NCBI GenBank assembly: GCA_019096195.1
Contig: JAGTXK010000087.1
Span: 62,001-126,000 of the forward strand
Source: Boletus sp. NGJ
Taxonomy: Eukaryota > Basidiomycota > Agaricomycetes > Boletales > Boletaceae
Direction of reading: 5' to 3'
Length of the DNA stretch: 64,000 nt
The notes below the pieces were generated by a model. That model was not told the origin of the DNA, did not search any database, and saw nothing but the letters and a program-made list of their open reading frames with translations. The position numbers and the translations under genes were made by a program. Below are positions 12,101 to 24,580 of this stretch, one piece after another. Position 1 is the stretch's first letter, and the number at the start of each line of letters is the position of its first letter.

Positions 12101-13284
12101 GCGAGCACATAATCCCTGGATTTGTTGGGTCTTACATTCTTCCAGCGTTACTTGAGGTTGAAGGCGATGAAGCCGGAGGAAAGGAAGAAAATCACCCCAC
12201 GGAACGTCTTCTTTGCTGGAAAAGCCGCCCCGGGCTGTAGGTCCCCGTCCATCTAACTTTGCCGCGTGCTGACACGACAACCACCAGATTACATCGCCAA
12301 ACTGGTATACGCTCTTCCGCCTCTGATCGTGCACCCAAGTCGCTGAACTATCTCCCAGACCATTCGCCTCATTGTGAATGTCGCTCGCGTGATCAACGCC
12401 GACCCGGACACACAGGACTACCTTCGTCTCTTCTTCCTTCCCCGACTATTCCGTGACCTTGGCTGAAGTGCTGATACCCGCGTCGGACATCAGTCAGCAC
12501 ATCTCGACCGCCGGTACCGAGGCCTCTGGTACGTCCAACATGAAGTTCTGCTTGAACGGCGGACTTCTCCTCGGCACCGTCGACGGCGCGAACATTGAGA
12601 TCGCCGAGGAGATCGGGTCCAGCAACGTCTGTGAGTTGGTGTCCCCCTCCCACACACACCTTTACGCCTTTTTGATAGCCGAGACCATTTCCGTCCAGTC
12701 TTTTTTGGAAACTTGACGCCCGACGTGGAAGACTTGCGATACCAGCACATGTACCACCCCGTGCCGGTGGCAGAAAAGTCTCCCGCGCTCGCACACGTGT
12801 TGGACGTGATCTCGGGAGGCCTGTTTGGTAACGACGACGTTTACGAGCCGTACGTTTTTTTTTTTTTTTTTTTTTTTTCAAACTTTGCACGTCCTCGGCA
12901 CGTCCTCGACGGGGACGCGGCTCACGCAATTTTGGGTTTGTCAGATTGTTGAACACAATCCGACAAGGAGACTACTATTTGCTCACCGAAGATTTCGATT
13001 CGTGTACGTTTTTGAAAGACACTCTTTTTCCTCCACGTACCGACGTCGGTCCGTTTTGACAGACATCGAGGCGCTGCGCATGGTAGACGAAGCTTACAAC
13101 GACCGTACTGAATGGATTAAAAAGAGCATCAGAACGACTGCCAAGGTGTGTCAACTCGATCCGATTGCATGGACGTTTCAGGGGTATCCAAACCACACAA
13201 CAGATGGGTAAATTCAGCTCCGATCGTGCTATCCAGGACTACGCACAAGAGTACTGGAACGTTGAAAGCACCAAGGTAGAATAG
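9173..13284 (+). CDS. GPH1: Glycogen phosphorylase
   Basis: Cytosolic enzyme that releases glucose-1-phosphate from glycogen using pyridoxal phosphate. Start [20 protein letters not shown] at 9173; stop at 13284. More than a dozen short introns. Family blocks in order: [66 protein letters not shown], the block with [14 protein letters not shown], then [46 protein letters not shown], a split FGNVTNG with ITPRRWL lost to a frame change near an intron, [23 protein letters not shown] across a splice, [26 protein letters not shown] followed by MKF with the PLP lysine, and [18 protein letters not shown]. The C terminus ends [11 protein letters not shown]. Length after splicing is about 850-870 residues, as usual. 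An intron near 12,851 contains a run of 24 T. Exon edges between 10,690 and 11,450 are very short and hard to fix by eye. Confidence 0.93.
12855..12878 (+). repeat. 24-base T run inside a GPH1 intron
   Basis: Uninterrupted T homopolymer directly after the splice donor GTACG near 12,850, in a position where a polypyrimidine tract is tolerated. Its exact length may be an assembly approximation. Confidence 0.85.
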
Positions 13285-13652
13285 ACAAGTGAAAGATGGG
13301 ACGAAAATATCATAGTTGGCGTTCGAATCCAAACTCCAGCGAGTATAGGTACAAGAATAAGATAATCTCCTAGCGATGCGCATGTGTTAGAAAAAGTTGA
13401 AAGTAGGAAAAAGAGTGTGAGTGCATGGGACCGAGATAAGGAACGAGACTTTTGAGAAATGCAACACAAGATGATGAAATTGATGAAAAAAAAATTAAAA
13501 AAAAAAGACTGAGAGGGTGTTGGCTGAAGAACGAGGCCCCAGTGGCCGTGGACTCTTCCACGCCCGGCTGGCTCGTACGTAGACACGTCGATTTCGGCTG
13601 ATATGAATCCATGAGCAAAAGTTGACTCGCGAGATCCGTCAGCACTTGCATC
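13285..13652. other. convergent intergenic region, GPH1 / Msb1-like
   Basis: About 370 bases between two converging 3' ends. It holds A-rich runs (13,484-13,506) that may serve as polyadenylation signals. No gene seen. Confidence 0.5.
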
Positions 13653-16600
13653 TCACGGGTAACCTTCCTTTGGATCATCCTCTCTGCTTATCTCGTCGAT
13701 CTCAACTGCGGGCGCTGCTGTCGTCACTTCATTAAGCATGACTTGCGGTCGTGTATGTCCGCCGGACTTACCTTCCGGTTTACTTGCCACAATTGTGTCA
13801 GCAGCAGGAGTTTTCGGTCCGCCGATACCCATCGACACGACACCCTCGGGCGCAAGAGAAGCTGGCTCGGGTCCATCGACAGGATGTACGACTCGAGGCT
13901 CTAGTTGCGCCTCCACCTCGGTTAAACCAACCCCGGGAACAGAAACAGCAACGATACAACCGTTCGCGGCTTCATGGGCGGACCGAGATACAAACGCAGT
14001 TGATGGCTCCTCAATTTCTATGGGAAATTGCACATCTCGGGTGACGGGCTCTTCTAGGATGACGATGGGTGTAACGGCAGCACGCGCGCTTGCAGATAGA
14101 GCTACATCTTCATCTTCATCAATGACGGGCTCGCTCGCTTCAGTGACAACCTCCAGAGTGTCCTCGACCGGTGCGCTTTCTGGAGTAGGAGTACTACGTG
14201 CTTCTGCATCTTCATTATGGGCATCGGGTGTAGGTTTGGACACTGCCTTGCGAGCGATAACCTCATCTGTCGTAGCTAGCGCGGCGATTGCAGCTTCGGT
14301 CGACAGCGCCACTACGGGCTCTGTATCGGCGAACCGAGTTGGTAGCTCTGCTGCAATGTGTACATCTTCAGCTAGAGGGATAGCGTCAGTGGGCGGAGCC
14401 TTGGCCCCGGCGTGAGGTTCGGGTGCCTTGTCTTCCACCGCCTCAGATTCGGGGGCACCCGCTAGAGCAGCCTCGACAGGCTCGCACGCCTCGGCTGCGA
14501 CCTCTGGCCCAGGAGTGTCATAGACCAACGCAGCATCTTCTGGAACAGGTGTAAGCGTTCCCGTATCTTGACTCTCGGCGGAACGAGCTGCAGAAACGAG
14601 GCCCCCCGATACAGTCTGAGCCTCCACCGCAGCAAGAGTGTCGTCTTGCGCGGCGGAAACGTAAGCCTCGACTTCGTCCAAGGGTGCGTCCACGAGAGAT
14701 TGTACTTCGGTTGCGACAACGGGCGATTGGCCTGCGGTGTGCTCGGTTTCAATAGCCGCGACCTGAGTGGCAGACTCCTCTTCTGCTCTCAATGTAGCCG
14801 CGGCCACGAGTGGAAGGGCTGCATTAGCGGGGTTCTGAGTAACCCCAGCACGCCCATCAACGTCAACAGAAACCTCCGGGCCAGGAGTCTCCTCAACCAA
14901 CACAACGAATTCCCCCGGAGCGGGAGTAGGGACCTCCACAACTTCGGCAACCTCCGCATCTTCTTCGTCCGCATCAACCACGGCAGCGACCAAATCAGGT
15001 TCCGGATGAGCTCGCGTCTCAGTGACAAAAAGCTTTTTCTGGACAGCGGGTGCAGATACTGAGGGATCATCATCTATCACATCCTGACCGACTGATTCTA
15101 CGGTAGATGCCGCTAGGAATCCAACGGGAACTTGCCGCGATGGTACACGTGGTTCTTCGGCAATGCGCTCAGGGGCTTCATCTTTGACGGGGGCTGGAGA
15201 CATGACAACATGTTCCGAAACTCCCCGAGAACCATCGGCAACGTTGACCTGGACCACATTGGACGGCTCGCCTGTAAATTCGGCGGGGAGACGCTCATCG
15301 CCATCCGTTAGTCGCGCGACAAGCGGGTCTTCGCCTTGCCGAATTTGTACTTCTTGAGCGACGGGACTATCCGCAACGGACGGAAGCTCTGCAGGGAGGC
15401 CTGTATCCTGTGTAGGCCGTAAATCAAACGTGTCTGCTGCCAGCGGAGCAATCCTTGTGACTGGGTCGGCCGCATCAGCCTTTGCGTTAACGACATCGAG
15501 TGTCAGCGCTAGCGGTGAACCTTGCTCGACAGAAACAACCTCTGATATCGTGACAGACGGCCGTGACAGTACGGAAAAAGCGTCATGCCCCCCAGATTGT
15601 GGGGTAGGCTCAACTGAGGGTGTCTTCGGCACTACCTGAACGGGGTCAGATTCCTCCACGGAGAAGTCAATATCTGGACCTGCAAATTCCAATACAATAC
15701 GTTCTTACCTTGAGCACGGGTACTAGATGTGTGGGCGAAACGCCAGCAATAGGCACGGTGAAGATCTCGTCTACTTCCAGCTGATCGGCAATGCTGGCTG
15801 TTGCGGTAGTGGTGACAGCAGCTCCAAGTGCATTTCCATCGAAATGATGATCTACCTTGATGGGAGGGACAGGCGGGATCGTAGGCTCTTCCTCAACGAG
15901 GACCTCTCCGAGTTCTCCCACGATCGGAGTCTTACCACCTGACTTCTTGGGGTCCAAGTCAGTAACCGACTTGCTGAAGACGCTGAGACGTTTTCGAGCG
16001 GATGAAAACATCGAGTTGATGCGGAAACCCGAGATATCAGATCTGAAAGACGGACGGGGTGAACGACCTCTGTGTCCATCTGGAGATGGAACGCGGGGAC
16101 GTTGGGGTTGCTGGCGACTGTATGCTTGTTCAATAACAAGCCAGCGGATTGGCTGTTCGGCACCCGATATATCCTTGAGGCCACAAATAACAAACGTAGG
16201 CCAATTTACGGAGATAGGATCGACGATAGCGTCACTCCAAAAGTCGATAAAGGCTTCGTCGATTTGTATCACATGTACTGAAGCAAGTTTGGTCTCGATA
16301 ATGGATGGTTCGGGTTTGGACTGGGATGACAGTGGGGTGTTCAGAAGCTCGTTGTCTTCAGAACGTCGTCTGCGAGTGAGCGATTTGCCACGGTGGCGAC
16401 TAGACTTGCGCGAAATTCGAGGTTGAGTTATCTCGACATCGTCGTCCTGGTCCGAAAGAGCAGCAAGAGGCTGCGTGGTTGGGGTTTCACCAAACCCACT
16501 CAGGGAAAACTGCGCCCAATCTGTGATCACAGGCGAAGACGGTAAAGTAGGGGATGTAGGTGTAGATCCGTTGTTTGCGTTTGAACTCGGGGCGGTGCGC

Positions 16601-18181
16601 TCGCGATCCTTGGTAAACGAGGAGGAAGGTTTGCGAGACATGCCTTTGGAGATTGGCGATGCCAAGAATATGGGCGATGTCGGGACATTGTTATCAGCAG
16701 GAATCAAGGACAACAATTGAACGGTGTCGTCGACAAAGATGCGAGTAAACTGGAGTCCTTCTGGATCGGACGAGGTCGCCTCTTCAGAAGCTGTGGTCTT
16801 TAGGGTACTCCATAACGCTACATGCTCGTCCCCGGAAGGGTTTTCGAAAGGAAGTTGGAAGGCTTCGAGGAGGAGCTGGATCGGGTGCTGCTTTGGCTGT
16901 TCCGCATCGTGCGTCAACAGAGTCTCGACGCGGACGAAAAGAGCGTCGTATTGATGGGTAGAAAAGCGGGGTCGTGACAGAAGCTCATCTTCGGTGGCGA
17001 GAGAACCTTTGTTGTATGGGTAATACTTGACCAGTTCCTGAAGCCGTGTAGGTAAACGCTGCCCCAGAGATTCCTCCCTGCAAAATTTTCAGTCAAGCCA
17101 AGATCAGCACGTTATCCAGGCTCACCTCAAGCGGGCAAGGAACAGATGTTCCAGAATGCGGCCAGCACGCTCCCATCGCGCATAAAACCGGTTCCAATCG
17201 TCAGACGGTTCACCTCGAGTAGCTTCGAGAAGCCAAATACCCAAAAACTTTGAGAGTTTGCTACCAGAGATACTGTTTAGCTCTGCATGGCACGCAAGAG
17301 ACGACACTAGACTGAGCGTCGCGGTCAGCAACTCGATGTGGGATGTAGGCAGCTGAGGCAATAATAGTTCGGAGAACCCTCTGGGAGGATATGACGCATT
17401 ACGCTCCGCATGGAAGAAAGCATTGTACCATGCCCATTCGTCGCTGTCTTTACCGAAATGACCATTCTCAAGCGAGAGATGACGGAGGCCCCAACGAAGA
17501 ACGGCAGCGACGTCGTGGGATGAACGCGTATAATGCAGCTCGTTTTCGAAAGCTGACGTGGGGGCAGTGGGTGTCGGAGAGAGCGTGGTTATTCGGCTTT
17601 GAGGCGTCAAGGAGCGGATGAAAAGGGAAATGAGTTTGCGTTGGACATCAGGAGATGCAGAGAGCCAATGCGGATGCATGACTCCAAGAGTCTCCAAGCC
17701 TGATTTGGCGAGATGAGTGAAGAAGCAACGCGGATCGACACAAAAGCGTACCACGCTCAGTAATGGCCTGTGCGCACGCGCGGATGAGAATGAGAGCTTC
17801 CAAAGGATTGAGACGTTTCGCGGCGATGACAGCATCGTCGAGGATCGTCTGCGAGTCGGGATCCGCTTCGAAGACGACACTGAGGGCACGCGAATCCAGG
17901 TTTTCTTTGAGACCAGGGAGCCGTAGGGTCAAGGTGGGGGCAGCCTCTGGACGTTTCTGGGCAGGCTTCTGAGAAGCCGCACGAGATTTAGACGTGAAAA
18001 ACGAGAGCTCTCTGGATGACTGAGCTTCGGCAAAGGTGGCAGCGGATGGAGAAAGGACAGGTGGGATCGCTTCGTACTTGCCATCCAGCAAGGTGCTGTC
18101 GGAAGCCTCGCGCGTCGGACGCGCAGCATCCCTGTCGTCATTCTTCTTGTAACCGAAGACCTTGTTGAGAAATGAAGGCAT
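13653..18181 (-). CDS. Msb1/Mug8-domain morphogenesis protein with long acidic tail
   Basis: N terminus MPSFLNKVFGYKKND at 18181. The Msb1/Mug8 (RhoGAP-like) core follows: LDDAVIAAKRLNPLEALIL, then across an intron GLETLGVMHPHWLS, LISLFIRSLTPQSRITTLSP, HDVAAVLRWGLRHLSLENG, ARWERAGRILEHLFLARLR, then EESLGQRLPTRLQEL, RPRFSTHQYDALFVRVETLL and VDDTVQLLSLIPADN. Such proteins act with Cdc42/Rho polarity modules at growth sites in yeasts. A Ser/Lys-rich linker (SRKSSRHRGKSLTRRRRS) leads to a second conserved part (QIDEAFIDFWSDAIVDP) and then, after a 73-base intron near 15,700, a tail of more than 650 residues rich in Glu, Val, Ala, Pro and Thr with loose repeats of an ETPGPEV type. The tail ends at stop 13653. 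The tail is low complexity and its length is unusual. No symbol is given because the family is diverse. Confidence 0.8.
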
Positions 18182-18652
18182 GGCGTAAACGAGCACGCCC
18201 CAAGGACGCGTGGATCAGTTGGTGACAGGGATAGAATGGCCTGGGTTGAGATTAGCAATCGGCATGGCACATATAGCCACGTTGGATGCGTACGACAAAC
18301 GTCGAGCAGCCTATCTGCGCTGTGGACGACGACCAGAACGGATGGAACGAAAGGAGGAAAAATAAACGTGCTTTTGGGAAGCGAATACCGTGGGAAATTA
18401 ATTTCCTTGCGCGCCATTTTCTCCAACTTGAACTAAAAGTCGTTTATGCTGGAGAGAGAGAGAGAGAACGTACTCGAGTTGATGCGCCCCGTCTGCGTGT
18501 TCTTTTGGTGTCCACGACCTCAAAAATATGACCAGGCACGTCTGGGGGCTGTTCCAAAATTGTTGACAACTGGGCACAGTCAGCGCTTGCCTGGCACTAC
18601 GCGATAACCCACGTCGCAACTCCCTCGCACCACCACACAAGCGCCAGCACAA
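18182..18652. other. divergent intergenic region with a GA microsatellite
   Basis: Promoter space between the Msb1-like gene (-) and the membrane protein gene (+). A short GA dinucleotide run sits at 18,452-18,467. No ORF of note. Confidence 0.55.
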
Positions 18653-19293
18653 ATGTCCTCCTACGACCAAAACCTGCTCGACGAAGCACCCAGGGCGACT
18701 CGCGCACAGTTGCAGGTGAGCGGCGAACACAGCCCCGCGCCTTCTCATACCAACTCTGAACTGACGCTCACGGTTCTCTTGATCCCATGTAGGAAGGGTA
18801 TAATGTTGACCTCCTCGAACAACCACCTCGACGCACACTTTCCGTGCGCAACCCACCTCCGCAAATACCCCACCCAGCGTCAGTTGGCGTACCTTTGACG
18901 CTGGGCGTCGCAGAGGCTGGCTCCGGAGAAAAGTTTAGTTCTCCCACACATATCCCCGCAACACCGAAGCCATCCTTTTGGCGCAGCCGTAACGGCATCA
19001 TCACCATCCTCGTCATCGTCCTCGTCGTCATCGGCGCCGTTGTGGGTGGAGCAGTGGGGGGAACAGTGAAGAAGAGTAGCATTAACACTGTGGGCACGAC
19101 TGGAACCGGCTCCACTAGCTCTTCTGGTATAACTACCGCTGGGGTGTCCAACAGTTCAACGAACACGGCTAGTCAGGGCATCGGCGCAGGAAACAGCAGG
19201 CCTGCGGGATTCACCTCGACTAATCCCACCTCGACGGCAAGCCAGGATAACATCCAGAGCGGATCGCCAACGACTGTACTGTCCAGGCCCTAG
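18653..19293 (+). CDS. Single-pass membrane protein with Ser/Thr-rich tail
   Basis: Exon 1 (18,653-18,715) starts MSSYDQNLLDEAPRATRAQLQ; an intron GTGAGC...CATGTAG leads to EGYNVDLLEQPPRRTLSVR. After a Pro-rich stretch, one transmembrane helix is clear (IITILVIVLVVIGAVVGGAV), followed by GGTVKKS and a tail of Ser, Thr, Gly and Asn to the stop at 19,293. Total about 185 residues. There is no N-terminal signal peptide, so the short N-terminal half is probably cytosolic and the Ser/Thr tail outside or luminal and likely O-glycosylated. Such proteins are common in agarics and have no assigned role. The function is unknown; sensor or cell-wall contact proteins have similar outlines, but nothing here proves that. 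Confidence 0.7.
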
Positions 19294-19389
19294 GCGAGGA
19301 TGTTTGAGCATGATAACCTGTATATATGATTTCGACGGACCCGTCTATCTATGTATTGACGTCAAAGACACATGAGCGGTGGTGGTGAT

Positions 19390-19946
19390 TCAGACTGTGA
19401 TAAACCTACTGTACAAGAATTAGAACCATACGTGCGACCTACGACTAGTACGCTAACCAACGCGCGGGCACAAACTTACCGAAACCACCCCCTGGGTTCA
19501 ACGACGTCCTCATCCTTGACCTCGCCATCTCTACGCTGTCGAAGCGCCTCCAACATCTTGGCAACACCATCCACGTCGCCAATACTCGCCCGCCCACCAT
19601 TCCAATCGACCACCATCGGCCACTTGAGCGCATTCGGGTCCTGCGCGCCGAGCTCTGCGACGTCTGCAGCGCTCTCAGGCTGCTCTTCCAACCCGGGATG
19701 CGACGACAAGAACGTGCTGTACGATGCATTGACGTCCTTGGGGGTCACATACGACAGAATCGTCCGCAGTTGATCGGGCGTGGGTGGCTTGGACTCGATG
19801 ACTTCAAAGTTGAATTCAAGGGGGGGCGCATTGGGTTTGCTAGGCGGATATGGTGCGGAGAGGGACGCTCGTAGCATTGCAAGGGCCTTTACGGAAGGGG
19901 GAGAGGCAGGATGGTGACTGTTGGCCGTCGCATTAGCACGACCCAT
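19390..19946 (-). CDS. Fmp46-like thioredoxin-fold redox protein
   Basis: The frame with ASPPSVKALAMLRASLS, FNFEVIESKPPTPDQLRTIL and KWPMVVDWNGGRASIGDVDG followed by VAKMLEALRQRR resembles the fungal Fmp46/DUF1687 family of small mitochondrial proteins with a thioredoxin fold. One intron (GTAAGTTTGTGCC...TTGTACAG) joins EPRGWFR to a short last exon ending RFITV with stop at 19,390. The ATG at 19,946 is in frame and gives about 170 residues, but related proteins begin with a beta strand and a phenylalanine-rich motif before the SPPSVKAL block, so an upstream exon between 19,950 and 20,150 is possible. I could not find a splice plan that supplies it. No CXXC motif is seen, as in the yeast protein. 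Confidence 0.6.
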
Positions 19947-21249
19947 CGGCGACGATTTACAAGTGCAAGTACTACGGACAAGATGGATATTTGCGGCTGT
20001 ATGTCGTGTCAACGAAAAACTTGGGGCTGTATGAGGCCTACGAACGTACCAAACGTCTCGAAAATGCAGAGAACATGTCGACAATATTTTTGTTACTCGC
20101 ACCCGGGGCAGAAACTTCATCATGAATATTATGTAATCAGAAATGGAACAGCCGGCAGTGACACACGTTCTCACTCAATTTTGCTTATAGTCCCGTAAGC
20201 GCGTCGAAGAGAAGGTACGACTCTTGGTAGTAGAGTCTGATCTGTGCACGCGACAGCCGCATGGCCAAGGTTCAGGTGCAAGCGAACCACCCTGTGCGAT
20301 GATCGGTACACCCAAACAAGCAAGTCTTGTAGTTGAGATCACATAAACAGCCTGTTCTTCTCCCGAAGCTCACACAAATGTGTGCAGCCCTTGGGGTCGT
20401 GCAAGGTTTGAGCACTCTGGCCCTGCTAATCCTTGGCTGGGTCTACGGGACAGTACGGGACCCTCCATTCGCCGATTCCTTTTTTTTTTCCCTAGGCAAA
20501 TCCCGACGGCAAAAGTATTACCCTGCAGTGCAAGTCGAGCTTAAACCACGCAAACAACGTGAGATTGGGCTAGCATCGGCGGAGTGAGTTCCCCTTCCTA
20601 TTATTGCCCGACATACCGGGGATTCGAGGGATCTGATAATTGTGAGATCATGGATGTCAGGCACAATGATGGCCAGGCGCACATTACCTGAACACAGACC
20701 GTTCTTGGCCTTGGTGGAGGTGAGGGCTCGAGTCGACCATCAATGACTTTTGTTAACGTTCGTCAAGGACCACACGCATGCATACGCTTGGGCGGTTTTC
20801 CTATACGGGTCCAATGGACGTTGCATTCGAGATATGGCGATCCTCCGACCGTGATCTTCCTGGCATGCAGGGCATCGCAATTGATTCAAGTGCTCGGGGT
20901 CAGAGGTAACTAGTTCGGGAGCAGCCAACAACGTAACGTGTCTATCATCCCTGGTAATGTAATGGGAACGGCGGAAATGCACAACGTACAGATGGGCGCG
21001 CGATGACATGGACTGCGAAGTGCAAGTCATTTAATCCACGTCGCGAGGGGGACTGGTTTGGTTGCACAATGATGGTCATTGTGTCCACGTTTGCGCGTTC
21101 GGACCGCAGTACAGATTGTAGGTGTACAGTATACTATGGGTAGACAGGTAGATAGCTAGATTGCAACGATACAGAGCGGTCAAGTAAATGTCCCTTTTTA
21201 AACACTATAGTGATATATAACTTGAAACACACACATGCGGGAACAGTGT
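19947..21249. other. intergenic stretch upstream of the Fmp46-like gene and downstream of STE12
   Basis: About 1.3 kb. Short frames on both strands (20,333-20,587 plus; 20,740-21,030 minus) have no recognisable domain or splice context. No tRNA or repeat was found. Confidence 0.45.
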
Positions 21250-23669
21250 CTATGCGCTAGTAAACAGAGGATTCGAGTCAAAGTAACCAGTCGAATAAGT
21301 GTGATTCGTCTCGAGCGGACTATCGTAGTACGGCATCCTACCAGAGGAAACCACGTCGTAACCGATTGGCATTTGGGAAGCAGCGGAGACGCAATATGAT
21401 GGGGCAGTAACCGAGTTGTCGCTGATGGAGACGGGCGACACGGCAGGCATATCTGGGGAACAAGCGAGGCTCGAAGGGCTCGACGTACCCGAACTCGCAC
21501 GGGATTGGGTGGCAGAGAGTGATGGATATGGGTGGTACCCCCGGTTGGGCGGCGAATGGCCTCGGTCAAAATCTCTCAGTATGGAAGGTGTCATGCTCCT
21601 GTGGCGCCTCACAGGACCAACCGCATCACGAGTCATCACAGATCGATGAAGAGACACCTGATCAAACTCCGGTCGGCAAGGTGAGGAGGACAGAGAACCC
21701 ATCATTGGCTCTCTGCAGTGTGAGGCGTCAGAAGGAGAAGGGATATGCGAGAGATTGGCCCAGGTCATGTTTGATGTGTCAATTGGCGGGAGAAAGGCCA
21801 CATGGGGTAGATCGCCGTCTGGACTGGGGGAGTCGACAACTGCGGAGACGTTATGAGGATAGTATGGACTCAGAGTGGGATTTGAGGCGCCCCAGTTGGA
21901 TGGCATAGCGCCAGTGGCAGCGACGAGACCTTCCTCGTCTCCCTGAATCTCCTGCAGGTGGCCTGCTACCTCCACCTCGCATATATCCATGTTTGGCATT
22001 CCATTCGGGAACGGCATGGAGGAAGATAAAGAAAAGTCGCCCTCGTCCAGTCCCTGGCTTTCAGCGTCGATATCAGAAGCCCCGAACTCCCCGGAGCTTG
22101 TGTCATCCCCGTCAGTGCGGAAATGGATACGAAGGTGTTGATTGAGGTTATCGGACCTCGAGAACCGCTTCATGCAACGGTCACACTGATATGGGCGCTC
22201 CATGGTGTGGGTGCGCACATGCCGCTTCAGGTGTTCCATGCGTTTGAATAACCGGCCACAGCAGAAAAGAGGGCAGACAAAGGCTTTGGATGTAATTGGG
22301 CTGCCGGCCCCCGAAGAATCTGTACCGTGGGAGTAGGATGGCAGTGTAGAATTGTCGGCAAGGTAAGTGTGGTGCGATAGCCTCTCTGCAGAGTCGTCGC
22401 AGGCGGGATGATCGTATGAACCGTACGTTCCACCCTCCACGGAAACGTTGGATAAGCCTGGCGTGAGTTGAGGGGAGTTTAAATCTGTCAGTGGCGTACC
22501 AGGGACGACTTTTTGGTCACCCCTAGCTTGAGTGATAAACATATCTGCAGCCGACGTAGCGCGGTCACCGGTTCCAAAGCCACTGCCCATATTTGTGGAG
22601 TTGTTGCGAGAGGGATAGTTCCCATCCGAACTGCTGCGGTTGATCCCCGAGAGGTTGCCGGGATGAAATTTACTCGCCGGTTTTTTACGACGTTGCTTGT
22701 AGGTCGGGGAACCTTCGAAGAGGGTGAATGGCATGAACGGCAGGTTAGCACGCTGGACGGCCGGCGAGAGTTGACTGGCAGCTGTGCTCTCGATACGAAT
22801 CATGTTGTGGTGACTGGCCACATGATGGCCAGTTGGCAAATGTCCGTTCTCATCGTCCATCGGTTGGGAGACCGCCATGTCGCATGCTAGATGGGGGCTG
22901 AAATCTCCGTCGACCTCACGGCCGCCTATCGCCTTTCCGAATTGCTCGTAGAGGCTGCGCTGAGGCTCGTACGTGAACGACAGGGCTGGTTCGCCGACGA
23001 CAACGGTGGTAGGCTCGAAGCCCATCTTCTCCCGCTTGAGGTCGCGCTCGAGTGCATCGAGGAAGAGGCGGTCATGAGGGACAGAGTACCTGCGTATCCG
23101 TGATATGGGACCAGACAAAGAGGACGCGGGTGATGCCACTCACCAGTAGAATACTTTTTGCTTTTTCTGGGTGCGAATACACTGATATTTGAACAAAAGG
23201 TCCAAGAAGGGCGACTGGCGGGACATGCGTCGGTGTATGCCGAGATGTTGTGGCGGGGATGACGTACCTTTGGCTCTTCGAGAGTGGCATCCACACCCGG
23301 TTTGAGGTTTCGAAGGTCGCTGAAGATGCCCTCTTCGAACTTTTTCATGTTTCTGATGGGTCGGCCAAAGGCCTCGAACCGGAAGACCATGGTGCGAACG
23401 ATATCGGTTCCAGTGATATGGTAGGTGCCGGACCAGAGGACGCAAGAGACGTATTCTGAGGTAGGAAGGAGGAAGCGGTTCATGGAAGGGTGCGAGGACG
23501 TGTGTGTGACGGAGGCATGGTCTATTGTGTCTGCGGAGCGGGAGGAACCCGGGGAGGACCAACGGGACGGGGCTGTGGCGAGGAAGTACTTGAGCCTGTC
23601 GAGATGGGCGATGTTGTCCTGCTCCTTGGTGGTGAGTGATCTGGAGAGGTCTTTGGTAGCCAGGCCCAT
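21250..23669 (-). CDS. STE12: STE12-family transcription factor with two C2H2 fingers
   Basis: Nuclear regulator at the end of the mating/filamentation MAP-kinase pathway. Start [11 protein letters not shown] at 23,669. The STE DNA-binding domain runs over three exons: [38 protein letters not shown] and [19 protein letters not shown], then across an intron (GTACGTCATCC...CCCGCCAG) [20 protein letters not shown] with VFYW, then the exon with [20 protein letters not shown] and [13 protein letters not shown]. Two adjacent C2H2 zinc fingers follow near residues 320-370 ([18 protein letters not shown] and [20 protein letters not shown]), the layout found in filamentous fungi but not in budding yeast. 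The C-terminal half is Ser/Pro-rich and disordered. Stop at 21,250. Length about 700 residues. No damage seen. Confidence 0.95.
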
Positions 23670-24580
23670 GGCAGATTCCTGGAGCGGCTTTGGGGGGAGG
23701 GGGGGGGTCGATGTGGTACAGCTTTAGTGGTGGTGGTAGCAGTCCATCTATAAAGCTTCGTTATATTGGACATTCCACTCCGCGATAACCATTCTTAGCT
23801 CATCAAAGAGGGACAAGCAAATGCGGGAAGGACGAGAAGAGATCTTGACCGTGCGCTTGATGATAGCCGTGCTGTGCGACGGGTTCAATAATCATGTTCT
23901 GTATTTGCCATCGCCTGCCATGTTGTGAGCTGTCGGCGCTCAAGGCTTTCTCCGGGTCTTCTCCGGCTCCGATGATGTGATGCACATCTCGTAGTTTCCC
24001 GCGAAACTAACCCTGAGGACGCTGCTGGGCTCAGTGCAGACGGCTCAGAGTGCAGAGGGTGGGGCGGGCTGCCACTCTCGACAAGGTTTTAGTGGACCGA
24101 AACGAAGTGTCGATTGTTATCAGCGACAGGTCGATCAGAAGGAGTGTCCTACCGCGTGGGAGAGGAAATCGCCGATCCGTCCAGAGAGAAAGTCCCCCCG
24201 AGTGGGGAGTGTTGCATTTGCATTGTGCCAGTCCGAACCTCGTGGCACTAATCGATGGCGTGCGACGGTCGCATGACCGATCTCGTCGTGTCTTACCCAA
24301 CGCGCACGTGACAACCTCTAATATCTACAGAGTCATCGGGGCCAAGTCCCCTAGTGTACGGCGTCGCGTAGCACGACCCTTGAAATTCATCACCATGGAA
24401 GCTACAACGTCCGTGGCTCCGTGGCCGAGAAGACGTCGAAAAACTAGTCGAGTTTGTTTGTTCGTAAAGTCACGATCGCCACATCATATGTGTGTATGTG
24501 TGCAGTTACGCGTCGACGTCGAAAACGTGTCACCCGTCTTCCAATTGCGCCACTTCCACAGCCTCGGTTGTAATCTCCCC
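23670..24580. other. STE12 promoter region and VPS36 3' flank
   Basis: About 900 bases. A G-rich run (23,691-23,706) lies just upstream of the STE12 start, seen as a C-rich tract on the coding strand. A plus-strand frame of 265 codons (24,050-24,847) has Arg/Ser-rich noise and runs into VPS36 on the other strand; I do not believe it is a gene. Confidence 0.5.

Noticed and set aside
12393-12956. 187-codon minus ORF with a polylysine stretch
   Set aside because: It is antisense to GPH1 exons and its Lys run is the T homopolymer of an intron.
13310-13345. Possible tRNA T-arm (GTTCGAATCC)
   Set aside because: No acceptor or anticodon stem could be paired around it; other GTTCGAATC-like hits also failed.
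13738-14415. 225-codon plus-strand ORF, Ser/Thr/Ala-rich
   Set aside because: It is the antisense of the GC-rich acidic tail of the Msb1-like gene, whose minus frame is open for nearly 680 codons.
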